Source of the DNA: Planctomycetota bacterium | Lineage (GTDB): Bacteria > Planctomycetota > UBA1135 > GCA-002686595 | Direction of reading: 5' to 3' | DNA length: 64,000 nucleotides | NCBI GenBank assembly: GCA_016714045.1 | Contig: JADJNY010000002.1 | Coordinates: 1 to 64,000, forward strand | In this document: one piece after another, positions 57,954-64,000 of the stretch | Layout of the letters: every line of letters starts with the position of its first letter | Numbering within the stretch: the stretch's first letter is position 1 | Translations under genes and position numbers: made by a program | Notes under the pieces: generated by a model | Database searches by the model: none | What the model saw: the letters and a program-made list of their open reading frames with translations, nothing else | What the model was told of the DNA's origin: nothing

Positions 57954-59779
57954 AGGCGCTCCACATCGCCGCGTCGATGCTGCTCGCGTCGACGGCGCTC
58001 GCCGGGGACGCGCTCCGCGTCGTCCGCCCCGAGACGCTGCGCGAGCTGAGCCCGCTCGAGCGCGACGTCCGCGAGGGACGTCCGCCGCTCCGCAATTTCT
58101 TCCCGCCGCTCGGCTCCGGCATCGACGCGCCGGGTGCGTGGCGTTCGGCGCACTGGAACGTGCCCGCGCGCGACCGCGAGCCCGCCGCCGCGGAGGCCGC
58201 GGAGTTCGTCGCGCGGCGCCTCGCGACCGACGGCCTGCTCGCGACGTTGGCCGCGGTCGTCGAGCGTCATCCGAACGAGGCGCGCGATCCGGAGTGGCTC
58301 GCGCGCGTCGGCCTCCCGCTCGACTGGTCGCGCGCGTTCACGGCGCCCGACGGCGGCGACGTGCTCGCGTGGATCGCGGCGCGGATCGCGTCCGGCGCGA
58401 AGGCCGCGGAGCTCGGCCCCGAGCTCGCGCTCCGTCCGTTCGCGCCGCGGCCGTCGGTGCCCGGTTTCGAAGCGAGCGACGACAGCGGCGGGCTCGAGCT
58501 CGGCGCGCTGCGCCTGCAGATCCCGAGCGGTGGCTACTGGCAGGCGCGCACGGACGGAAGCGGCGTCGACCTGGCGCGCGAACTGTGCGAGGCCCTGCCC
58601 GCCGTCGAGGTCGTCGCGACGATCGAACAGAAGCACCTCGAGCCGTTCCTCGCCGTCGCGAAGGACTGGAACCTCGCCGCGCGGACCGCGCCGATCACGA
58701 TCGTCCCGCAGGACCAGCCGAACGCGCAGTGGGCGCAGGACGACGGCAAGAGCGGTCTCGCCGGCGGCGAGGTCGTCACGCTCGTCCCGCGCTACGCGAG
58801 CCGCGGCGACGAGGCCTCGTCGTGGACGCCGGGCGAGATGCGCGCGCTCGAGTCGTTCGCCGCGACGGGCCGCAAGGCCGCGCGTTCGCCGCTCCTCTTC
58901 CAGGCGGGGAACCTGATCGTCGTGCGCGATCCCAAGCGCAGCGAACGCGTGCTGCTCGCCGGCGAGGCGGAGATCCTGCGCAACACGACGCTGGGTCTCA
59001 CGCAGGCGCAGGCGATCGAGGCGTTCCGCGTCGAGTTCGGCGTCGCGCGCGTCCTCGTGCTGCCCGCGATCGCGTACCACATCGACTACGAGGTCAGCCC
59101 GCGCGTCGTGAACGGCGAGCTCATCTGCCTCGTCAACGACTCGACCGCGGCCGCCATCGACGTGCTGCGCATCGCGGTCGACGTGCTCGAGCGCGAGAAG
59201 AAGCTCGACGCCGACCTCGTGCGCGCCGCGCGGAGCGCGCTCGAGCGGCGCGATCCGAACGGCATCAACGCGAGCTTCGCTCCCGCGCTCCTGCAGGGCA
59301 TGATCCAGCCCGGCACGTTCCGCGAGTCGTTCGCGAAGCTCTTCAAGGCGGGTGCTGGCGATTCGCACGTCGCCAACTTCCACCGCGTCATGCTCGCGCT
59401 CGACGTGCTGCTGATGTCCAGCGCGACCGAGCGCGTGTCCGACCGCTACTTGCAGGGCTTCATCGACGCGTTCCAGGGTCGCGACGCGGCGCGGCGCGAG
59501 CTCCAGGAACTCCTGCGCGCCCAAGGCTGGCGCGTCGTGCCGGTCCCGAGCTTGTCGCAAGGCGCGCGCAGTTTGACGTACCTGAACGGCGTGCACGCGC
59601 GCGGGCTCTACTTGATGCCGGCGTGGGGCGGGCTCTTCGCGCCGATCGATGCGAAGGTGAAGGCGCTGCTCGAGAAGGAGCTCGGCGCCGACGTGCGCGT
59701 CGTGCCGATCCTCTCGGGCGAGAGCCAACGCCGGAACGGCGCGGTGCGTTGCGCGGTGTCGCCGCTGCCCAAGTCGTAG
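57950..59779 (+). CDS. Secreted arginine-deiminase-superfamily-like protein
   Basis: The 609-residue product starts at a GTG overlapping the previous stop. It has a cleavable signal (MLLASTALAGDALRV) and ~200 residues of unassigned N-terminal helices. The later part carries elements of the guanidino-group-modifying superfamily (agmatine deiminase/PAD type): NAQWAQDDGKSG (Asp-rich substrate site), FQAGNLIVVRDPK, AIAYHIDYEVSP (the H.D pair), YLNGVHARGLYLMPAWGG and, near the C terminus, RNGAVRCAVSPLPKS with a Cys where the nucleophile GG.HC sits in relatives. The nearby His is replaced by Arg (VRC). Assignment is by motif only. Confidence 0.5.
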   Translation: MKALHIAASMLLASTALAGDALRVVRPETLRELSPLERDVREGRPPLRNFFPPLGSGIDAPGAWRSAHWNVPARDREPAAAEAAEFVARRLATDGLLATLAAVVERHPNEARDPEWLARVGLPLDWSRAFTAPDGGDVLAWIAARIASGAKAAELGPELALRPFAPRPSVPGFEASDDSGGLELGALRLQIPSGGYWQARTDGSGVDLARELCEALPAVEVVATIEQKHLEPFLAVAKDWNLAARTAPITIVPQDQPNAQWAQDDGKSGLAGGEVVTLVPRYASRGDEASSWTPGEMRALESFAATGRKAARSPLLFQAGNLIVVRDPKRSERVLLAGEAEILRNTTLGLTQAQAIEAFRVEFGVARVLVLPAIAYHIDYEVSPRVVNGELICLVNDSTAAAIDVLRIAVDVLEREKKLDADLVRAARSALERRDPNGINASFAPALLQGMIQPGTFRESFAKLFKAGAGDSHVANFHRVMLALDVLLMSSATERVSDRYLQGFIDAFQGRDAARRELQELLRAQGWRVVPVPSLSQGARSLTYLNGVHARGLYLMPAWGGLFAPIDAKVKALLEKELGADVRVVPILSGESQRRNGAVRCAVSPLPKS

Positions 59780-60161
59780 CTGCTCGAGTCGGCGTCGCAC
59801 GACTCGGTCCACTCGTCGCGCGCTTCGCGTGAGACGCCCCGGCTCGCCTGCGGAGCGCCACGCAGCTCGGCCGTGTGGCGGAGCGCACACGGTCTCGACT
59901 CGGACGTGCCGCGCGCTCCCCGTCGACGTGGAAGAGTTTTCCGGTCGCGCGCGCGGTCCGTCCGGGCCGTTTCCAGCGGGGTAGAGTTCGTCGGCGCGCC
60001 GCCGGACCGCAACCGGCGCGTGCAGAGTTCCGCTCGCGTCCGCCGTCACTCGCAACGGCCCGGACCCGCCCGCGACGCTCCTGCGCGACCTGTGCGCCGC
60101 ACCACACCGCTCCCGGTCTCGCCCGGGGTACGTTCGCGGCCGCGCCGCGACAGCTCACCGC
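59780..60161. other. Intergenic region, nothing recognised
   Basis: 382 bases between the deiminase-like gene and the first large secreted protein gene, both on the plus strand. The leader just before the start is GC-rich. I see no hairpin with a T tract, no repeat shared with the other intergenic regions, and no small frame with coding character. Confidence 0.5.
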
Positions 60162-61892
60162 ATGACGCACGCACGGAGTCCGCTCGTCGTCCTCGTCGCC
60201 GCGCTCGCCCTCTCGTCCGTTTCGAGCGCGCAGCAGTTCCCGACGTGCCCGATCCCGGGCCGCGTGGGACCCGACGTGATCGTCGGCGACGTGAACGGCG
60301 TGCAGAACTACGCGGCGGTCGGAGCGCTCGAGGCGCTGTCGCTCGGCACGACCTCGTGCAACGTCGGCACGCAGTCGCTCAACTGGTTCGCGAACACGAC
60401 GAACCATCCGGTCATCGGGGGCAACCTCTTCCGCTACAAGGTGGTCGGCGGAGCGGGGCGCTTCGAGCAACTCGGGCAGAGCTGGGTCAAGCATGCGTTC
60501 CTCGCGCTGTCCGAGAACCTCTGCTGCGCGACCTGCGTCGGCGATCCGATGGGCACGCACCTCGGCGTCGGATGCTCCGATCCCTACACGGCGTCGCGCA
60601 ACGGCACGCAGTCGATGCTGGGCCCGCGCTATCAGGTCAACGCGCACACGGGCGCCTTCGTCGCGGCGCCGCCGCACCCGTCGGGCGGGAACAACGGGCG
60701 CATCCAAGTCGGCGTCGCGGAGCTCGAGCCGACCGGCGGCGCGAGCACGACCCGCTTCTTCGGCCAGGCGATCTACGTCGCGCCCGACGATGCGGCCGCG
60801 AACAACAACGACGACAACAGCTCGTGGCGCGAGCTCTCGGCGAGCGTCGCGAGCGGCGCGTGGACCTTCGGCACGATCGGCGCGACGCAGCGACGGCAGG
60901 CGGCGCTCGACGCATGGAAGGTGGCCGAGCCCGCCGTGACCACGCGTGCGATCGACGTGCCCGAGGGCACGAGCGCGCCCTACGACGGCACGGCGCGCGT
61001 GATCCTCGGCTGGCGTGTGACGGACCTCGGCGGCGGCACATGGCGCTACGAGTACGCGCTCGAGAACGTGAACAGCGACCGCGCGATGCAGGCTGTCTCG
61101 GTCCCGCTCGGCGCCGGCGTCACCGTTTCGAACGCGGGCTTCCACGACGTCGACTACCTCGCCGGCGATGGGCTCTCCGGCGTGAACCAAGCGGGCACCG
61201 ATTGGGCGACGACCGTGACGGCGAGCTCGATCGCGTGGTCGACGCAGACCTTCGCGCAGAACGGCAACGCGAACGCGCTGCGCTGGGGGACCACCTACAA
61301 CTACCGCTTCGACGCGAACGTTGCGCCCGTGTCGGGCAGCGTCACGCTCACGCAGTTCAAGGTCGCGAACGCCGTCGCCGTCACCGGCGTCGACGTGCCG
61401 GGCGTCGCGACGGCGCCGCCGGGGCTCGTGTTCTGCAGCGGCGACGGAACGGTTCCGGGCCTCGCGCTCTGTCCGTGCGCGAACACCGGCGCGAGTGGCC
61501 GCGGCTGCGCGAACTCGGCGAACGCGCTGGGCGCTCGCCTCGCCGCGACGGGCATCGTCGCGAATGACACGCTCGTGTTGCAGGCGTCAGGAATGCCCGC
61601 GACGGTGAGCGCGATCTTCCTCAAGGGTGACCAGGCGAACGCGTCGGGCGTCGTGTTCGGTGACGGTGTGCGGTGCGTAGACGGGGCGCTCGTCCGCCTC
61701 GGAACCGTCCAGAACGTCGGCGGAGCGTCGCAGTATCCGAGCGGCGTGCAGGCGTCCGTGTCCGTTCGCGGCGGGACGCCGATCGGGAGCGGCCTCACGG
61801 GGCACTACCAGACGTACTACCGCAACTCGTCCGCCGCGTTCTGCCCGCCCGAGACCTTCAACGTGAGCAACGGACTCGCGATCACGTGGTGA
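60162..61892 (+). CDS. Large secreted protein with Cys-rich C-terminal domain, paralogue 1
   Basis: The 576-residue product has signal peptide VLVAALALSSVSSAQQ. The main domain begins GPDVIVGDVNGVQNYAAVGA and includes the segments VVGGAGRFEQLGQSWVKHAF, NLCCATCVGDP, GCSDPYTASRNGTQS and LGPRYQVNAHTGAF. The C-terminal ~140 residues begin FCSGDGTVPGLALCPCANTG (Cys knot-like cluster) and end TYYRNSSAAFCPPETFNVSN before a terminal Trp. The protein is about half identical by eye to the product of the gene at 62227. The C-terminal domain recurs on secreted planctomycete proteins in my memory. Function unknown. Confidence 0.8.
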   Translation: MTHARSPLVVLVAALALSSVSSAQQFPTCPIPGRVGPDVIVGDVNGVQNYAAVGALEALSLGTTSCNVGTQSLNWFANTTNHPVIGGNLFRYKVVGGAGRFEQLGQSWVKHAFLALSENLCCATCVGDPMGTHLGVGCSDPYTASRNGTQSMLGPRYQVNAHTGAFVAAPPHPSGGNNGRIQVGVAELEPTGGASTTRFFGQAIYVAPDDAAANNNDDNSSWRELSASVASGAWTFGTIGATQRRQAALDAWKVAEPAVTTRAIDVPEGTSAPYDGTARVILGWRVTDLGGGTWRYEYALENVNSDRAMQAVSVPLGAGVTVSNAGFHDVDYLAGDGLSGVNQAGTDWATTVTASSIAWSTQTFAQNGNANALRWGTTYNYRFDANVAPVSGSVTLTQFKVANAVAVTGVDVPGVATAPPGLVFCSGDGTVPGLALCPCANTGASGRGCANSANALGARLAATGIVANDTLVLQASGMPATVSAIFLKGDQANASGVVFGDGVRCVDGALVRLGTVQNVGGASQYPSGVQASVSVRGGTPIGSGLTGHYQTYYRNSSAAFCPPETFNVSNGLAITW

Positions 61893-62089
61893 ACGCTCCG
61901 CTCCTGAAGCAGTTCTTGCGCTGCGGGCTCGATCGAGTCCGTACGCAAGGGGATCGCACGCGCCACGGAACCTCGGTGGTTCGGTCTGCGTCTACTTCCG
62001 CGCGCGCGAAGCTCCGGAAAGCTCTTCCTGCTTCGATGTGTACATTTCGAAAACACGCGGGAGCGCGGCCGAATTGCGCACACCGCGCC

Positions 62090-62115
62090 TTCGCAGCCCC
62101 GGCGCACCGTTATAT
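62090..62115 (+). promoter_or_regulatory. Candidate sigma-70-type promoter for the second secreted paralogue
   Basis: TTCGCA (62090-62095) lies upstream of the AT-rich hexamer TTATAT (62110-62115), at a short 14-base spacing that TATATG at 62111 would extend to 15. AT hexamers of this kind are rare in this GC-rich window, and the position, about 110 bases before the start codon, is suitable. The match is imperfect. Confidence 0.3.
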
Positions 62116-62167
62116 GCTCCCTACGGGCGCGCGCGCTCGCGCGTCCCGCAACTCAGCTCTCTCGAAC

Positions 62168-62189
62168 ACGCGCGGCCACGGCCGCGCGT
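62168..62189 (+). promoter_or_regulatory. Perfect 10-bp hairpin in the 5' leader
   Basis: ACGCGCGGCC (62168-62177) and GGCCGCGCGT (62180-62189) are perfectly complementary with a two-base loop in the DNA (a four-base loop is more likely in RNA). It sits 38 bases upstream of the ATG at 62227. It could protect the 5' end of the mRNA, attenuate transcription, or be fortuitous in GC-rich DNA. Confidence 0.45.
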
Positions 62190-62226
62190 TGGTTTCCCTG
62201 GCATCGAATCTCTCGAGGTTGACCCC

Positions 62227-63954
62227 ATGCGTTTGAATCGGAGCGTGTCCTTCCAAGCCCTCGCCCTCGTCGGCGGACTCGTCGTCGCTGCTTCGACGGC
62301 CAACGCCCAGTGCCCCAGCCCGTCGACGGGTCCGGACGTGATCTGCGGCGACGTGAACGGCGTGCAGAACTACTCGTCCAGCTCCTCGCTGGAAGCCATC
62401 GCCCTCGGCACGACTTCGTGCAACATGGGCAACGTCGACCGGAACTGGATCCAGAACACGGTCAACCACCCGCTCATGACGGGCGGCGTGTTCAAGTACA
62501 AGGTCGTCAACGGCGCCGGTCGCATGGAAGAGCTCGGCATCAGCTGGATGAAGCACGCCTTCGCCGCGTTCCAGGAGAACGTGTGCTGCACGTGCTCGCA
62601 GCCCGGCGGCCTGCTCCAGGTGTTGCACCCCGGCTGCTCGGACCCGTACACGCCCGCGCGCAACGGGACGCAGAGCGGCCTCGGGCCTCGCTACCAGGCG
62701 AACGCGAACACCGGGGCATACCTCGCTTCGCACCCCGTCCCGAGCGGCACGAACGCGGGTCGCATCCAGATGGACGTCGCGGACCTCGAAGTGAGCTCAG
62801 CCAGTGTCCGCTACTTCGGCGAGATGCAGTACGTGGCGCTCGACGACGCGATCAACAACAACAACGACAACAACACGTCCTACCGTGAGCTCTCGGTCTC
62901 CGGCAGCGGTACCGCGTGGACGTTCGGGACGATCGGCGCGACGGTGCGCATGAAGGGCGCGATCGAGGCGTGGAAGGCGGTCGACTCGACCGTCACGCTC
63001 GCGAACGTCATCGTGCCCGAGAGCTCCGGCGCTCCGTACGACGGCAACGCGAAGCTCGTGCTCGCGTACAAGACGACCAACCTCGGCGGCGGTCAGTGGC
63101 ACTACGAGTACGCGCTGTACAACCAGAACAGCGACCGCTCGATCCAGGCCTTCAGCCTGCCGATCCCCGCCGGCGTGAACGTCACGAACATCGGCTTCCA
63201 CGACGTCGTGTACCGCGCCGGCGACGGCGAGGGCGGCGTCAGCCGGGACGGCACCGACTGGACGCCGACGCTCGCGGGCGGCTCGCTCACGTGGGCGACG
63301 CAGACCTTCGCAGCGAACGCGAACGCGAACGCGCTGCGCTTCGGCACGACCTACAACTTCCGCTTCGACGCGGACGTGCCCCCGACGGCCGTCAACCTGA
63401 CGCTCTCCCAGTTCAAGGTCGTCAACAACGTCGTCGTGGCGAACATCGACGGTCCCAGCGCTCCGGTGCTGCCGCCGACGTTCAGCTCCTTCTGCTCGGG
63501 TGACGGCACGCTCGCTGACCACACGACGGCCTGCCCCTGCGCGAACAACGGCGCGGCCGGCAACGGTTGCGCGAACTCGGTCAACGCAGCGGGTGCGAAC
63601 CTGACGGCGACCGGCGCCGCCGCGTCGGACGACGTCGTGCTCAGCGGCTCGGGCATGCCCGCGGCCGTCTCGTGCATCTACCTGCAGGGCGACGCCCTCG
63701 ACGACGTCGTGTTCGGCGACGGCACGCGCTGCACGGGCGGCGCGTTGATCCGCCTCCGCACGAAGACCAACGTCGGCGGCGCGTCGAGCTTCCCGGAAGT
63801 CGGCGTCGACACGATCACGCTTTCCGCTCGTGGCAGCGTGACGGTCGGCAGCGGCGCCCTCCGCTACTACCAGACGTACTACCGCAACTCGGCCGCCGGC
63901 TTCTGCCCGCCCGAGACGTTCAACGTCACGAACGGCTGGAAGATCGCCTGGTGA
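62227..63954 (+). CDS. Large secreted protein with Cys-rich C-terminal domain, paralogue 2
   Basis: The 575-residue product starts at the ATG at 62227 with signal peptide FQALALVGGLVVAASTANAQ. It repeats the architecture of the upstream paralogue: GPDVICGDVNGVQNYSSSSS, VVNGAGRMEELGISWMKHAF, NVCCTCSQPGG, GCSDPYTPARNGTQSGLGPR, DDAINNNNDNNTSYRELS, and a C-terminal domain from FCSGDGTLADHTTACPCANN to PPETFNVTNGWKIAW. The codon bias is strong and strikingly uniform (AAC, AAG, TAC almost throughout), which suggests high expression. Tandem position and similarity indicate gene duplication. Function unknown. Confidence 0.82.
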   Translation: MRLNRSVSFQALALVGGLVVAASTANAQCPSPSTGPDVICGDVNGVQNYSSSSSLEAIALGTTSCNMGNVDRNWIQNTVNHPLMTGGVFKYKVVNGAGRMEELGISWMKHAFAAFQENVCCTCSQPGGLLQVLHPGCSDPYTPARNGTQSGLGPRYQANANTGAYLASHPVPSGTNAGRIQMDVADLEVSSASVRYFGEMQYVALDDAINNNNDNNTSYRELSVSGSGTAWTFGTIGATVRMKGAIEAWKAVDSTVTLANVIVPESSGAPYDGNAKLVLAYKTTNLGGGQWHYEYALYNQNSDRSIQAFSLPIPAGVNVTNIGFHDVVYRAGDGEGGVSRDGTDWTPTLAGGSLTWATQTFAANANANALRFGTTYNFRFDADVPPTAVNLTLSQFKVVNNVVVANIDGPSAPVLPPTFSSFCSGDGTLADHTTACPCANNGAAGNGCANSVNAAGANLTATGAAASDDVVLSGSGMPAAVSCIYLQGDALDDVVFGDGTRCTGGALIRLRTKTNVGGASSFPEVGVDTITLSARGSVTVGSGALRYYQTYYRNSAAGFCPPETFNVTNGWKIAW

Positions 63955-64000
63955 TCCGCGGGGACGACGAGCCATCGGCTCGCGCGTCCCGTGCAGCGAC

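Larger units (their letters stand above)
61893..62226. other. Leader region between the two paralogues
   Basis: 334 bases. From about 61990 to 62120 the composition is clearly less GC-rich than the rest of the window (ATGTGTACATTTCGAAAACA at 62036-62055), and TTATAT occurs at 62110-62115. This stretch is the likely promoter region of the downstream paralogue. A hairpin in the 3' part is listed separately. No gene is seen. Confidence 0.5.

Overview
The window is very GC-rich (roughly 70 percent) and carries a combination typical of Planctomycetota. It has an adjacent DUF1800/DUF1501 pair with twin-arginine signals, an ECF sigma factor fused to membrane and carboxypeptidase-regulatory-like domains, and two large secreted proteins that share a Cys-rich C-terminal domain of the kind I know from marine planctomycete genomes. 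The phylum is an inference from gene content; there is no rRNA or other decisive marker.

Layout. 1-760 is a decayed mobile-element scar: two degenerate copies of a peptide motif that accompanies planctomycete integrases, split by a frame break at a G8 run, followed by the isolated 3' half of a tRNA-Val(CAC). 901-8708 holds a hotdog thioesterase, a small envelope protein, the sigma-factor fusion, a PA0069-type radical SAM protein and a patatin/BamA-like protein whose catalytic serine is glycine. 8922-20664 holds the DUF1800/DUF1501 pair, a bifunctional aryl-CoA monooxygenase/reductase, XdhC, DUF1801, a DUF4126-like zinc-ribbon membrane protein, an exported cupin and an exported LigB-type dioxygenase, YceH and a pterin dehydratase. 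20846-26071 is a tightly coupled unit of antiporter, GH15 hydrolase and fused trehalose-phosphate synthase/phosphatase. 26084-29573 holds etfBA, a DUF2007 protein and a porin-like protein. 29853-37895 is a complete kdp potassium-transport operon with its KdpDE two-component system, preceded by an unannotated 35-residue membrane microprotein.

38392-51653 contains dienelactone hydrolase, a B12-binding/radical SAM protein, LptB, an enlarged signal peptidase I, DUF1569, a beta-propeller protein, an RluA-type pseudouridine synthase, an O-methyltransferase, an orphan small protein and LepA. 51842-63954 contains a beta-helix lipoprotein, YjbQ, rdgB-rph, birA, a coupled pair formed by a small membrane protein and an arginine-deiminase-like secreted protein, and the two paralogous large secreted proteins.

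The least explained signal is an interspersed repeat of about 150 bp. It is present four times (15173-15321, 18371-18519, 37939-38087 and, inverted, 38109-38258). Each copy carries a stem of about 22 bp closed by a constant TCCT loop, and the stem sequences differ between copies by many compensatory base-pair changes. This looks like a structured RNA or hairpin-type mobile repeat rather than a protein-coding element.
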